In this document: positions 1-8,923 of the stretch, piece by piece | Layout of the letters: each line of letters starts with the position of its first letter | Position numbering within the stretch: position 1 is the first letter of the stretch | NCBI RefSeq assembly: GCF_000372825.1 | Contig: NZ_KB910516.1 | Location: 280,011 to 344,010 of the forward strand | From: Methylobacterium sp. 77 | GTDB lineage: Bacteria > Pseudomonadota > Alphaproteobacteria > Rhizobiales > Beijerinckiaceae | Direction of reading: 5' to 3' | Length of the DNA stretch: 64,000 bases | Program-made: the position numbers and the translations under genes | The notes under the pieces: generated by a model | Told to the model about the DNA's origin: nothing | Seen by the model: only the letters and a program-made list of their open reading frames with translations | The model's database searches: none

Positions 1-214
1 GGATTTCGCCGTTGATGTTGTTGGTGCCGTTCTCGGCGCTGCCCGGATCCTGGACCGAGCCGCCGATGCGGACTTCGGAGACGATGCTCATCGGCTGCAC
101 CGGCGCCAGGTAGGCGGCGGCGGGAGGCGGAGACCGCAGGTCGGCCGCCTGGGCCGTGCACACCACGGGGAGGGCGAGAGCGCCGACGAGGAGACGGGAG
201 AAGATGGCATGCAT
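1..214 (-). CDS. N-terminal part of a secreted, probably outer-membrane protein
   Basis: The gene reads leftwards off the window edge, so only about 71 codons are visible. Starting at the ATG at 214, the protein has a clear Sec signal peptide (MHAIFSRLLVGALALPVVC, then TAQA-AD) with cleavage near residues 23-24. A proline-rich linker and a segment containing SEVRIGGSVQDPG follow. That pattern recalls the first strand of acyloxyacyl hydrolase (PagL-like) beta-barrels that deacylate lipid A in the outer membrane, but too little is present to be sure. Another small outer-membrane barrel is equally possible. Secretion is well supported and the family is a guess. Confidence 0.6.
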   Translation of the reverse strand, partial: MHAIFSRLLVGALALPVVCTAQAADLRSPPPAAAYLAPVQPMSIVSEVRIGGSVQDPGSAENGTNNINGEI

Positions 215-358
215 CGGGGATGGATCCGGTTGAACATGCTTCGTCTACCACGCCGAAAGACCGCGGCGGCAGTCCGAGCGGTCAGTAATCCCGTCCCGTC
301 GTCATGTTAGATCGCAGGTGAGACCCGCCCGCCACACTCACCGGGATGTGATCGCGCC

Positions 359-544
359 TCAGGCAGAGCGCCACCACACCACGCCCATGATGAAAATGAT
401 CGCCAGGAACTGAAGCAGCACGCGCAGGCGCATCAGGCGCTGGGACGTGTTCGCGCTGCCGCCGCGCATCATGTTGAGAAGGCCGAGGAACAGCACCACG
501 GCTACGGCGACGCAGGCGACGAGGACGAGGGTGTTGGATGACAT
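359..544 (-). CDS. HIG1-type twin transmembrane protein
   Basis: A 61-residue inner-membrane protein with two hydrophobic helices (about residues 5-24 and 41-58) joined by a short basic loop containing SQRLMRLRVLLQ. This layout and loop match the HIG1 (hypoxia-induced) domain family, often named twin transmembrane protein in alphaproteobacteria. In mitochondria, relatives associate with respiratory supercomplexes; the bacterial role is not settled. I start it at the ATG at 544 (MSSNTLV). An upstream in-frame ATG at 562 would only add a short basic extension. It stands alone between the partial outer-membrane gene and the TIGR02302 gene. Confidence 0.75.
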   Translation of the reverse strand: MSSNTLVLVACVAVAVVLFLGLLNMMRGGSANTSQRLMRLRVLLQFLAIIFIMGVVWWRSA

Positions 545-644
545 GACGGCTCGCGCTCGCAACGGGGGGTACGAAGCCCATATGGCTCCGGCACCCCCCT
601 AGCCCATAGGGCAGGGCATCGCACCCGTGGAACGGGCGTGCCCG

Positions 645-3272
645 TCAGTTTCGCCGGAGCAGGCGCTCGAAATAATCGAGTTCTTCCCTCGGGCGGCTCG
701 GATCGCCGAGCTTGCGGCGCAATTCCTCCATGATCCGGCGGGTGCGCTGGACCGCGGATTCGTCGGCGGTCGGAACCTTGCCGCGCCCGTCGGAGAGGTC
801 ACGGCCCTTGGTCGGACGGCCGAGCGGATCGTCGTCGCGGTTGCCGGCCTGACCTTGCTGGCTCGGGTTGTCGCCGCCCTCCTGCTCGCCCTCGCCCTCA
901 CCCTGAGCCATGTCCTCCATCTGCTTCTGCATGCCCTCGGCGCCGCGCTTCAGCCCGTCGAGGGCACGGCCCTGCGCGTCGACCGCATCGCCTTCCTTGC
1001 CCTCTCCGAGCGCGCCCTCGGCGTCGCGCATGGCGTCTTCGGCATCGGCGAGGCCGTCCTCGCCCTGCATCCCGAGCTCCTTCATCCGCTTCTGCAGATC
1101 TTCGAGACGCTGCCGCAAGGCCTGCTGGCGGTCGCCCGTTCCGCCCTGGCCCTGCTGCCCCTTCTGACCCTTCTGTCCTTGCTGGCCCTGTTGACCCTGC
1201 TCGCCGCCCTGCTGCTGGCCCTGGTCGCCATCCTGCTGCTGACCCTGCTGGCCGCGCTGGGGCTTCTGGCCCTGCTTCTGCCCCGGCTGCTGGCCGCGCT
1301 TGTTCTGTCCGTCCTTGAAGGTCTCGTCGCGCAAGGCCTGCTGCTCGCGCGACATCTTGTCGAGTTCCTCGGCCTGCTTGTTCATCTCGCGGGCGCTCGG
1401 GTCCGACTTTCCGCCCTGTTCGGCGGTCTGAAGGTTCTCGAGGATGCCGCGAAGCTGTTCGAGGAGGCGCTGGGCTTCGGCGGTGTCGCCGCGCTTCATC
1501 GCCTCTTCCATGTCCTTGAGCATTTTGTTCAGGTCGTCCGGGGTGACGGACTTGGCATTCGGCGGAGATTTGCCCTTCTCGCCCTGCTGCTGGGGCTGCT
1601 TCTGCTGGCGCTCGGCCATCTGCTTCATGAACTTGTCGAGAGCCTGTTTCAGGTCCTCGGTCAGCTTCTTGATCTCGTCGTCCGGCGCGTTGCGGTCGAT
1701 CGCATCCTTCAGCTTGTCCTGGGCCGTGCGCAGGTTCTTCTCGGCGTCGGAGAGATCGCCGTCCTCGATCTTGAGCGCCATCTCCCAGAGCAGATCGGCC
1801 ACCTCGATCAACGCCTCGTCGCTGCGCGCCGCCTTCAGCCGGCGGGATGCGGTGCGAAGCCCGAGGAAGATCGACGTCTGCGGCGTGAACTGATCCGGCG
1901 CGATCATCAGCGCGTCGAGGGCGGTCTGAACTCGGCCGCGGCTCTCGTCGGGCGTGGTCACGAGGCGCCGACGCTCCTCGGCGAGGGCGCGCGCCAGCGG
2001 ATCGCGGAACGGACGCGCCGGCAGCGTGATCTCCACCGTCTCGGTCCGCCCCTCCTGCCCGGACTCGTCCTTGACGACGAGGGTCAGGCGAACCCGCGCG
2101 CCGGACCAGGGATTGTCGGTCAGGTCGACCAGCGTCTTCGTATCGGCCTCGCCGCTCGCATCGGCGGGCAGGGCGAGGGGCATCTTCGGCAGGGGGACCA
2201 GCGAGCGCGCGCCGACGAGCGGTTCGACGATGCCATCGGCCGAGGCGATCCCGTAATCGTCCTTGGCGCGGTAGGTGATATTGAAGGTACCGCGCGCGTT
2301 CACCTCCAGCCCGCCGACGCGCTTCACCTCCGGCGCAAGGTCGGGAATCGTCTCGACGACGAGATGCTGCTTCGGCCCGGAGCCGGCGGCGATGACGAGA
2401 TCGGCGGTGCCGCCGACCAGCTGGAAGCGGTCCTCGCGCAGGTCCGGCCGGGCCTCCTTGCCGGGCAGCGGCTTGAAACCCGCATTCGGGGTCAACACCA
2501 CGTCGCCCTGGCCGGCGATGCGGACGATCAGCGTCGAATTCACCGGCGCGCGCAGGCGCTGCTCATGCCCGCTCATCGTGACGACGAGGGGCGGAAGCCG
2601 GGTGTAGAGAGGCGGATCGATCCACCCATCCACGCGGAAACTCGGACCCGGACCCGCCACCTCCTGCCAATCGAAGGCGCTGCCGATGCGCTGGCGCCAT
2701 TCCGAGCCGGCGACGAACAGGCTGGCGATGGCGGCCACGGCGAGCGCCGCGCGCATGGCATAAGGATCACGGCGCGGCATGCCCGGACGGGGCATGCCGA
2801 CGTTCAATCTCGCCACCGCCTCCGTCGCGCGGCGCTGATGCAGGGCCCACAGGGCCTGCGTCGCCGGATCGGAAGTGCCGACGGCGAGGGTGTCCTCGAT
2901 CGCGGAGGCCGGATTGTGGGACAGGCCGCCGTCACGGATGGCGGCATCGCGGTCGAGGCGCGCCAGGGCATCGCGGCGGCTCGGACGCGACAGGCGGATC
3001 AGCGGGACCAGGGCGACGAGGAGGGCGATGCCGAAGCCGGCGAGCCCCACGATCCGCCAGATCGGAGGAAGGTCGAGCCAGAGGCCGAGCCATGACACCG
3101 CGAGGAAGACCAGGATGACGGCGAGCCCGCGCCAGAGCAGCGGCCATGCCCGCTCCCACAGGCCGGCCGCTTGCGATCGCGACACGAGCCGATCGAGCCG
3201 GCTTCGCGCGGCGGGCCGTTCCGATTTCGTCATGGTCGTCGCACCGGAGGTCGTCGCGTCGGCCTCGTCCAT
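645..3272 (-). CDS. TIGR02302 / DUF4175-type membrane protein
   Basis: A large envelope protein of 875 residues. Two transmembrane helices lie near the N terminus (about residues 48-65 and 72-92), with a third hydrophobic stretch around 172-188. A large periplasmic part and a long low-complexity tail follow. From about residue 550 the tail is rich in Gln, Gly, Lys and Glu, including runs built from GQQGQ and GQKGQ. Length, membrane layout and position next to lysA fit the TIGR02302 family of Hyphomicrobiales, whose function is unknown. The start may instead be the internal ATG at 3233 (MTKSERP). The minus-strand order lipoprotein-lysA-TIGR02302 is conserved in related genomes as far as I recall. 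Confidence 0.85.
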   Translation of the reverse strand: MDEADATTSGATTMTKSERPAARSRLDRLVSRSQAAGLWERAWPLLWRGLAVILVFLAVSWLGLWLDLPPIWRIVGLAGFGIALLVALVPLIRLSRPSRRDALARLDRDAAIRDGGLSHNPASAIEDTLAVGTSDPATQALWALHQRRATEAVARLNVGMPRPGMPRRDPYAMRAALAVAAIASLFVAGSEWRQRIGSAFDWQEVAGPGPSFRVDGWIDPPLYTRLPPLVVTMSGHEQRLRAPVNSTLIVRIAGQGDVVLTPNAGFKPLPGKEARPDLREDRFQLVGGTADLVIAAGSGPKQHLVVETIPDLAPEVKRVGGLEVNARGTFNITYRAKDDYGIASADGIVEPLVGARSLVPLPKMPLALPADASGEADTKTLVDLTDNPWSGARVRLTLVVKDESGQEGRTETVEITLPARPFRDPLARALAEERRRLVTTPDESRGRVQTALDALMIAPDQFTPQTSIFLGLRTASRRLKAARSDEALIEVADLLWEMALKIEDGDLSDAEKNLRTAQDKLKDAIDRNAPDDEIKKLTEDLKQALDKFMKQMAERQQKQPQQQGEKGKSPPNAKSVTPDDLNKMLKDMEEAMKRGDTAEAQRLLEQLRGILENLQTAEQGGKSDPSAREMNKQAEELDKMSREQQALRDETFKDGQNKRGQQPGQKQGQKPQRGQQGQQQDGDQGQQQGGEQGQQGQQGQKGQKGQQGQGGTGDRQQALRQRLEDLQKRMKELGMQGEDGLADAEDAMRDAEGALGEGKEGDAVDAQGRALDGLKRGAEGMQKQMEDMAQGEGEGEQEGGDNPSQQGQAGNRDDDPLGRPTKGRDLSDGRGKVPTADESAVQRTRRIMEELRRKLGDPSRPREELDYFERLLRRN

Positions 3273-3419
3273 TCTGCAGGGCTCCCGAGGCGGGGAATGC
3301 TCACGGCATCCCGCCTTGTCAGCCTAGCATGGTGGCGACGCGAGACGATCGGGTCAAATCGGCCCACCCGGAGCGGTAAGGCCGGGCATCGACCTTTCGG
3401 GACGATGCATCGGGGTGGA

Positions 3420-3464
3420 GCATCCTCTTGTCCGAAAACCGGTTCCCACTTTTCGGGACGATGC
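3420..3464. repeat. Dispersed extragenic repeat, copy 1
   Basis: A 45-base element bounded by GCATC and GATGC. Its core contains TCCGAAAACCGGTTCCC and then TTTTCGGGA, so the arms TCCGAAAA and TTTTCGGGA can pair. A second, nearly identical copy lies at 51505-51550. Just to the left (about 3394-3408) a partial copy, TTTCGGGACGATGC, is also visible. It sits immediately downstream of the lysA stop codon (lysA reads leftwards), consistent with an intergenic REP-like element. Confidence 0.7.
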
Positions 3465-3465
3465 T

Positions 3466-4740
3466 TTACTCCGCCCGCAGCCAGTCGGGCACGCGGTCGA
3501 GGCCGATGAGCTCGTCGTAGGTCTGGCGTGGCCGGACGACGGCTGCCCTGTCGCCGCTCACCAGAACCTCGGCCACGAGGCGGCGGGTGTTGTAGGTTCC
3601 GGCCTGGACCGCCCCGTAGGCGCCGGCCGTCATCACCGCGACGAGGTCGCCCGGCGCCACGTCCGGGATGTCGCGGGCGAGGGCGATGTAGTCGCCGCTC
3701 TCGCAGACGGGACCGACCACGTCGGCGACGAGGCGGGGCGTGTCGGCGCCGGGCTCGATGACCGGACGGAGGGCGTGATAGGCCTCGTAGAGCGTCGGGC
3801 GGATGAGATCGTTCATCGCCGCGTCGACGATGACGAAGGTCCGGCCCTCGGTGCGCTTCACGTAGAGCACGCGGGTGACGAGAATGCCGGCATTGCCGGC
3901 GATCATGCGGCCGATCTCGAAGACCGGACGCAGGCCGAGCGGCTGGAAATGCGGGCGCAGGATGTCCGCCAGGGCGCTCGGCTCCGGGGGAGGGGCGTTG
4001 TCCTCGCGGTAGGGGATGCCGAGGCCGCCGCCGAAATCGATGTGGTGGAGCGGGTGGCCCTGCGCCATCAGGCTGCGCGCCAGTTCGGCGAGGAGCCCGG
4101 CCGCATGGGCGAAGGGCGCGAGGTCCGTGATCTGGCTGCCGATATGCATGTCGACGCCCGACACCGCGATCCCCGGCAGGGAAGCCGCGTGGGCATAGAC
4201 CTCCGGCGCGCGGCCGATCGGAATGCCGAACTTGTTCTCGGATTTACCGGTGGAGATCTTGGCATGCGTCCCGGCATCGACGTCCGGGTTGACCCGGACC
4301 GAGACCGGCGCGGTCGCGCCCAGGCTGGAGGCGACCTCGGACAGGACGTCGAGTTCCGGCTCGCTCTCCACGTTGAAGCAGTAGATGCCGGCATGCAGCG
4401 CGGCCGCCATCTCCTCGCGGGTCTTGCCGACCCCCGAGAACACGATCCGCTGCGGATCGACGCCGGCGGCGAGCGCGCGCCGCAATTCACCCTCGGAGAC
4501 GATGTCCATGCCGGCGCCGAGGCGCGCGAGCGTGGTCAGGACGGCCTGGTTCGAATTGGCCTTCATCGCGTAGCAGACGAGGGCGTCGTCTCCCGCGAAC
4601 GCCTCGGCGAAGACGCGGTAATGCCGCGCCAACGTGGCCGACGAGTAGCAGTAGAACGGCGTGCCGACCTCCGCCGCCAACCCGGTCAGATCGACGTCCT
4701 CGGCAGCCAGCAGGCCGTTGCGATATTGAAAATGATGCAT
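3466..4740 (-). CDS. lysA: Diaminopimelate decarboxylase
   Basis: Catalyses the last step of lysine synthesis: PLP-dependent decarboxylation of meso-diaminopimelate to L-lysine in the cytoplasm. At 424 residues it has the normal family length and a fold III PLP enzyme layout. The PLP lysine is in CYAMKANSNQ (Lys60). The barrel carries HIGSQ and the phosphate-binding FGGGLG, and the C-terminal active-site motif CESGDY is intact. It follows the small lipoprotein gene on the same strand (start 80 bp after its stop) and precedes the TIGR02302 gene. Nothing is missing or odd. Confidence 0.97.
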   Translation of the reverse strand: MHHFQYRNGLLAAEDVDLTGLAAEVGTPFYCYSSATLARHYRVFAEAFAGDDALVCYAMKANSNQAVLTTLARLGAGMDIVSEGELRRALAAGVDPQRIVFSGVGKTREEMAAALHAGIYCFNVESEPELDVLSEVASSLGATAPVSVRVNPDVDAGTHAKISTGKSENKFGIPIGRAPEVYAHAASLPGIAVSGVDMHIGSQITDLAPFAHAAGLLAELARSLMAQGHPLHHIDFGGGLGIPYREDNAPPPEPSALADILRPHFQPLGLRPVFEIGRMIAGNAGILVTRVLYVKRTEGRTFVIVDAAMNDLIRPTLYEAYHALRPVIEPGADTPRLVADVVGPVCESGDYIALARDIPDVAPGDLVAVMTAGAYGAVQAGTYNTRRLVAEVLVSGDRAAVVRPRQTYDELIGLDRVPDWLRAE

Positions 4741-4820
4741 CGGCGGGCCTTGGGGGACGTACCCGGAATCGAGAGCGCGCCGGACACCGGATGGCGGAAC
4801 GACGTCGCGAAGGCTGGCTT

Positions 4821-5129
4821 CTAAAGCAGCGGGTCGAGGATGAAGGGCTTCTTGGGGATGTTGTAGCCGCGCTTGGCGCCCTTCGTCGTCTGGACCGGTG
4901 CCTCGACGACACCTTGGGGCGTGCCGGAGATGGCCGAGGGATCGAGATCGTCGCCATCTGCCACCGCGGTGGAGTCCACCACCGGCCCACCGAGGCCGAG
5001 CCCGGCGGGTTGCGCGGGCGCGCGGGTGTCCGGCGCCTGCAGCGCGCCGCGCCGGCCGCAGCCGGCCCCGGCGAGGGCGACGCAGCCCAGAACGAGGATC
5101 AACGTCAGGCGGGAGCGAAACAACATCAA
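4821..5129 (-). CDS. Small lipoprotein upstream of lysA (LptM-like)
   Basis: A 102-residue protein with a short positively charged N terminus, a hydrophobic stretch and a lipobox LAGAGC, so Cys24 should be lipidated after signal peptidase II cleavage. GRRGALQAPD follows directly, then a Pro/Ala-rich unstructured region. Glycine, arginine and lysine next to the cysteine resemble the CG(Q/R)xG start of LptM/YifL-type lipoproteins, which often sit next to lysA. LptM helps LptD assembly in enterobacteria; whether that holds here is inference. The start could also be the second Met. Confidence 0.75.
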   Translation of the reverse strand: MMLFRSRLTLILVLGCVALAGAGCGRRGALQAPDTRAPAQPAGLGLGGPVVDSTAVADGDDLDPSAISGTPQGVVEAPVQTTKGAKRGYNIPKKPFILDPLL

Positions 5130-5239
5130 CGCGGGTCCGGAACCTCAGGCAGCGGCATCATAGCCGCTGCGTCTCGCCGATGCGAGCGCAACGGCCACGC
5201 TTTGTGCCGCCTGAGGCAGGGACGCCTCAGTCTTCGAGA

Positions 5240-5512
5240 TCAGCCCTTCTTGCCGGGGGACTTCTCATAGGCATCGATGGCGCGGCGGCAATTCTCGGAC
5301 AGCTTGGTCCAGTTGGTCTGGAAGCACTTGTCCATGGCCGGATCATCGGGGGAGAGGTTGCCGCAATAGGTCAGGTAATCGCCGGTGCAGTACTTCTTCA
5401 GCGTCTCGTTTCCACGCTTCGTCTGGGGAGCGCTTTGCGCGAATGCCGCCGCCGACGACAATGTGGCCATGGCGGCGAGAGCGAGGGCAAGCGAGGTCGA
5501 CTTGAAAGCCAT
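5240..5512 (-). CDS. Small secreted cysteine-containing protein of unknown function
   Basis: A 90-residue protein with a standard signal peptide (residues 1-25, ending AAAFAQ). The mature part of about 65 residues carries four cysteines, in KYCTGDYLTYCGN, DKCFQTNW and SENCRRAID. The C-x(7)-C then C-x-C spacing resembles cysteine-rich repeat proteins of the periplasm and suggests two disulfides. I do not recognise a named family. It is a single gene with its own short upstream region. Confidence 0.75.
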   Translation of the reverse strand: MAFKSTSLALALAAMATLSSAAAFAQSAPQTKRGNETLKKYCTGDYLTYCGNLSPDDPAMDKCFQTNWTKLSENCRRAIDAYEKSPGKKG

Positions 5513-5671
5513 AGGGAACGCGATCCGTCTCAGACAGTGAGGATGTGACGAACCCGATGATGCCTATGCATGGTCGAAACAAGGCACGCCGGTGGTCATC
5601 CCATGAAGAATGCGGCTTCTACGCCACACCCTTCGCCACCTGCAATGGCGCCCGCGCCATTCGCCTTCGGA

Positions 5672-6463
5672 TCAGACGGGCTCCGTCTGTTTCATCGCGA
5701 CCGCGCCCGCCTGCGAACCTGGCATGGTGAAGGCTTCGACGGAGGGAAGGCGATTGTGGCGAAGCAGGGAATCGGCCACCTCGACGATGCGCCGACGAAG
5801 CCCGGCAATCTCCTCGTCGGGGGTCGCCTGTGCCGTCCGCAGGGCTTCGCATTCGGCGAGAAGCGCCGCGTAGCGCGCCGGCAGATCGCGGATGGTGTCG
5901 TCACCGGTGGAATCTTGACCGGTGGACTTCTGGTCAGCGGAAATTTCACCACCGGAATCCTCGCCGGTTGAGCCGTGGCCATTTGTCTCGGGCGATGCCT
6001 TCGCCTCCCGCAGGGCGTGGAGGTCGTCGATGAGATCGCGCTGGGCGTTTTCCAGGACCTCGAGCGTCGCGAGGCTCAGCGTGCCCTCGGCGCGCGCCGT
6101 GGTCAGGTCCCGCTCCACGCCGTCGAGGGTCGCTCGCGTCGAGGCGAGGTCGGCGTCCCGCTCCTCCACGTTCCGTGACAGGGCCGCGATCTCGATGGTC
6201 CTCGCGCCGATCGCGGCCATATCCGCGTGCCGGCTGGCGCGGGCCGCTTCGACCTTGCGCTCCAGGCGCCGCTGAGCGACCGCGAAACGCGCGCGCAGAT
6301 AATCCTTCTCCGCGGCGATCTCGGATGTCGAGAACGGCACGAGGCCTTCGAGCCGGCGCTTGGCGAGGCGGGTCGCGCGGGCGCTCACCGCCGGCAGGAC
6401 CATGAGGGCGCACAGGCTTGCGGCCAGGAAGCCGAGCGCGAAGATCATCACGGTTTCGATCAC
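5672..6463 (-). CDS. Membrane-anchored coiled-coil protein, unknown function
   Basis: A 263-residue protein starting with one transmembrane helix (about residues 4-28). A long charged helical region follows (about 50-165, rich in Ala, Arg, Glu and Leu with heptad-like spacing), which should form a coiled coil. A low-complexity Ser/Thr/Gly/Asp segment (about 172-200) contains repeats such as STGEDS, STGQDS and STGDD. A second short helical part lies at 205-240. The layout suggests an inner-membrane protein with a cytoplasmic rod. No enzyme motif is visible and no function can be assigned. Confidence 0.7.
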   Translation of the reverse strand: MIETVMIFALGFLAASLCALMVLPAVSARATRLAKRRLEGLVPFSTSEIAAEKDYLRARFAVAQRRLERKVEAARASRHADMAAIGARTIEIAALSRNVEERDADLASTRATLDGVERDLTTARAEGTLSLATLEVLENAQRDLIDDLHALREAKASPETNGHGSTGEDSGGEISADQKSTGQDSTGDDTIRDLPARYAALLAECEALRTAQATPDEEIAGLRRRIVEVADSLLRHNRLPSVEAFTMPGSQAGAVAMKQTEPV

Positions 6464-6599
6464 GCGGGAATGCTCATCCTAGCCATGGCGCGGCCGGAGG
6501 GACCGCAACGCCCATGCCTTTAGACCATTTCCGCCAGACGAGACCAATCCCTCGACGAGCGTCCAATGAGCCCGCGCCGGCAGAGGCCGTCGTAGTGGA

Positions 6600-7244
6600 T
6601 CAGAACGGGTTCCAGGTCGGTTTCGACGTGAACTTCAGGTAGCCGACATTGATCCCGAGCCGCGCGCCGACGCCGGTCCTGATCGGCACCACCACCATCC
6701 CGTCGGTGGTGACCGCGGTCATTCCGAACCCGCCGATGAAATAGGCCGATCCGTCGACGCCGCCGAAGCGGCGATAGAGGCCGGAGACCGAGGGCAGGTT
6801 GTAGAGAAGCATCATCGTGCGGTCGCCGTCGCCGCCGACATCGAAGCCGATGGACGGCCCCTGCCAGTAGATCCGCCGCTGCCCGGCATTGCGGGTATAG
6901 AGCGTGCCCTCGCCGTAGCGGACGCCGCCGACGATGGCGCCGGAAGCTTCCTGTCCGAGGATGTAGCCGTTGGGTTCGCCCCAGCGGCGGGTCGCTTCCT
7001 CCACCGTGAGCGCGAGCCCACGCGACATCGAGCCGAAGAACTTGTGGCCGTTATCGACGATCTCGGCGGGACGGAACCGGCCGGGGGGAGCCTCGTCGAA
7101 GGCGAAGGCGGGAGCGATGGAGACGCCGGCCAGCAGGCAGGCGGCGACCGCCCCCAGGACGAGGCCGCGACGCCGGGTCGGGAGCGGGGAAGGCTCGGCC
7201 GATACGGCGAGCGGGTTCGAAGGATTTGTCATCCGGAGCACCAT
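6600..7244 (-). CDS. DUF1134 family secreted protein
   Basis: A 214-residue protein with a twin-arginine-like N terminus (PTRRRGLVLGAVAACLLAGV) and a signal cleavage site near AFAFDE. The mature domain of about 165 residues is glycine-rich, with segments such as GFDVGGDGDRTMMLLYNLP and FGGVDGSAYFIGG that are typical of DUF1134, an alphaproteobacterial family of unknown function with a lipid-binding-like fold. The true start may be the internal ATG at 7232 (MTNPSNP), giving a shorter pre-sequence. It is a single gene. Confidence 0.88.
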   Translation of the reverse strand: MVLRMTNPSNPLAVSAEPSPLPTRRRGLVLGAVAACLLAGVSIAPAFAFDEAPPGRFRPAEIVDNGHKFFGSMSRGLALTVEEATRRWGEPNGYILGQEASGAIVGGVRYGEGTLYTRNAGQRRIYWQGPSIGFDVGGDGDRTMMLLYNLPSVSGLYRRFGGVDGSAYFIGGFGMTAVTTDGMVVVPIRTGVGARLGINVGYLKFTSKPTWNPF

Positions 7245-7355
7245 GTTCGCTCAACCAAGGTTCGACATCCGGCCTCTTCGCCCACATTCTCCCCGGCCGG
7301 ACGTGTCCGAGCCGGGACAGGCGGATGTTCGAGCCCGCGTACCGACGAGTACAGC

Positions 7356-7844
7356 ATGAATTACCGCATGAGACGGTTAACGCGACGTCACCTCGTCGGC
7401 GCCATGCTGGCGTCGTGCCTCGCCGCACCCCGCAGATCCCTGGCGGGGCAGGGGCTGATCGCGCTCAACGGATTCGACGCGGTGAGCTATTTTCTCGATC
7501 CGGACGGACCACCGCAACCGGGTCGCGCGGCCTTCGAATGGGTCTGGAAGGGGCGGACCTGGCGGTTCTCGCGGGCCGGAAACCTCGCAGCCTTCCGCGA
7601 TGCGCCGTCCACCTACGCGCCCCGGCTCGGCGGCTACGATCCAATCGGCATCGTGAACGGACGGCTCGTCGATTCGGACCCGGCGGTCTTCGCGATCCTG
7701 CCCGGTCCGGCGGGGGACGCGCTCTACCTCTTCCGCAACGGCGAGCATCGCGCCAGGGTCGTGGCGTCACCCGCCATCCTCGCAGCGGCCGAGGACAAGT
7801 GGCCGGCCCTGCGCATGCTCACCGATGACGGCGACGCGCCCTGA
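7356..7844 (+). CDS. Secreted YHS-domain-like protein
   Basis: The protein is 162 residues from the ATG at 7356; a second in-frame ATG at 7368 would remove four residues. Its N terminus RRLTRRHLVGAMLASCLAAP looks like a Tat or Sec signal. The mature part contains ALNGFDAVSYFLDPDG and later FSRAGNLAAFRDAPSTYAP and GGYDP. This is the layout of the YHS family (AVSYF, then F.s..n...F...P..Y.P..GG.) found in periplasmic proteins. The role is unknown; metal or cofactor handling is suspected for YHS domains. It converges with cysQ, with stops 14 bp apart. Confidence 0.75.
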   Translation: MNYRMRRLTRRHLVGAMLASCLAAPRRSLAGQGLIALNGFDAVSYFLDPDGPPQPGRAAFEWVWKGRTWRFSRAGNLAAFRDAPSTYAPRLGGYDPIGIVNGRLVDSDPAVFAILPGPAGDALYLFRNGEHRARVVASPAILAAAEDKWPALRMLTDDGDAP

Positions 7845-7858
7845 TGCGAGCGCGATGA

Positions 7859-8731
7859 TCAGACCGGCGGTGGCGTCGTCTCGGGAGAACAGGCCGGCCG
7901 GATCGGGGTCAGCGTCGGCCCGCGATTGGGCAGGCCGAGACGGCTGGTGTAGCTCGGATCGCCGAGCGCTGCGAAAGGGCCGTTGCGGTAGAAGATGCGG
8001 TAATGGCCATACGTGATCTCGCGCCCCGAAGGCACGATGACGCAGCCGCCCGCGCTGGTGAGAACATGGTCCCCGGCGGCGGTGTCCCATTCCATGGTCG
8101 GGCCGCAGCGGACGTAGATATCGGCCTCGCCCGAGGCGATGAGGCAGAATTTGAGGGCCGAGGCGACGCCGCGCCGCTGGCCGATGGGCAACCCGGCGAG
8201 GCAGGCCTCCGTCTCCGTGTCGCCATGCCGCCGGCTGACCAGTGCCACGAGCCCATCCTCCGGCCCCTTGCGGACACGGATCGCGAACCGCGTCGTCGGT
8301 CGCCCGCGATGGATCGCCGCCTCGAACGCGGTGACGCCCGCGCCCCAGACACGGCCGATCCCGGGCGCCGCCACCGCGGAGGCGACGGGCCGGTTGCCCT
8401 CGATCAGGCAGATATTGACGCTGTAATCGGGATTGCCCGCCAGAAAATCGCGGGTGCCGTCGAGCGGATCGACCAGGAAAAATAGATCCGAGGGTGGAAT
8501 GTCGTAGGTGGATTCCTCAGAGACCACCGGAATCGTGGGGTAGTGCCGCTTCAGCGCGTCGAGGATCAGCTTTTCCGATTCGATATCGGCTTCGCTGGAC
8601 GGCGTTCCATCCGGCTTGAGCACGTGCGGGCAATCGCCACCGTGATGTCGCCGGAGGATGTCGCCGGCCTCGCAGGCGATGTCGGTCAATGTCGTCGCGA
8701 TGCTGTCGCGCATCCGCGGATCGAGGGGCAT
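7859..8731 (-). CDS. cysQ: 3'(2'),5'-bisphosphate nucleotidase CysQ
   Basis: A 290-residue inositol-monophosphatase-like enzyme that removes the 3'-phosphate from PAP, a by-product of sulfate assimilation, in a Mg2+-dependent reaction. The metal-binding motifs are intact: the glutamates in VVSEES, then DPLDGTRDF, and WDTAAGDH near the C terminus. I use the ATG at 8731 (MPLDPRMRD); the reading frame stays open upstream but without family similarity. The C-terminal 25 residues (proline-rich, PTLTPIRP...) are a short extension. It is divergent from chpT, with 192 bp between the starts. Confidence 0.93.
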   Translation of the reverse strand: MPLDPRMRDSIATTLTDIACEAGDILRRHHGGDCPHVLKPDGTPSSEADIESEKLILDALKRHYPTIPVVSEESTYDIPPSDLFFLVDPLDGTRDFLAGNPDYSVNICLIEGNRPVASAVAAPGIGRVWGAGVTAFEAAIHRGRPTTRFAIRVRKGPEDGLVALVSRRHGDTETEACLAGLPIGQRRGVASALKFCLIASGEADIYVRCGPTMEWDTAAGDHVLTSAGGCVIVPSGREITYGHYRIFYRNGPFAALGDPSYTSRLGLPNRGPTLTPIRPACSPETTPPPV

Positions 8732-8764
8732 AGGAAAGTCTTGCCTTGCGAGCCGCGCCTTGTC

Positions 8765-8776
8765 GACTCTAGAGTC
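8765..8776. promoter_or_regulatory. Palindromic pair of GANTC (CcrM) sites upstream of chpT
   Basis: The 12-base perfect palindrome GACTCTAGAGTC contains two GANTC sites (8765-8769 and 8772-8776). GANTC is the target of the cell-cycle DNA methylase CcrM of alphaproteobacteria. The pair lies 148 bp before the chpT start and 34 bp before the cysQ start, so it could sit in either promoter. The site is read directly; its regulatory role is inferred. Confidence 0.5.
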
Positions 8777-8923
8777 TGCTCCAAAGCGTTCTACGCACTC
8801 GTCGCGTCGCTTTTCAAAGCATCCGGTGCCGTCTATCGGTGCCGCCCTCGGTTGGTTTCGTTTCTCGAAGCCGACGGACCGGCCGCATCGGCGGCCCATC
8901 CATTGCCCTGTGCGGAGAGCACG

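Noticed and set aside
627..3095. Long plus-strand open frame opposite the TIGR02302 gene
   Set aside because: It is a shadow frame caused by high GC. Its Leu/Ala-rich translation mirrors the Gln-rich repeats of the real gene.
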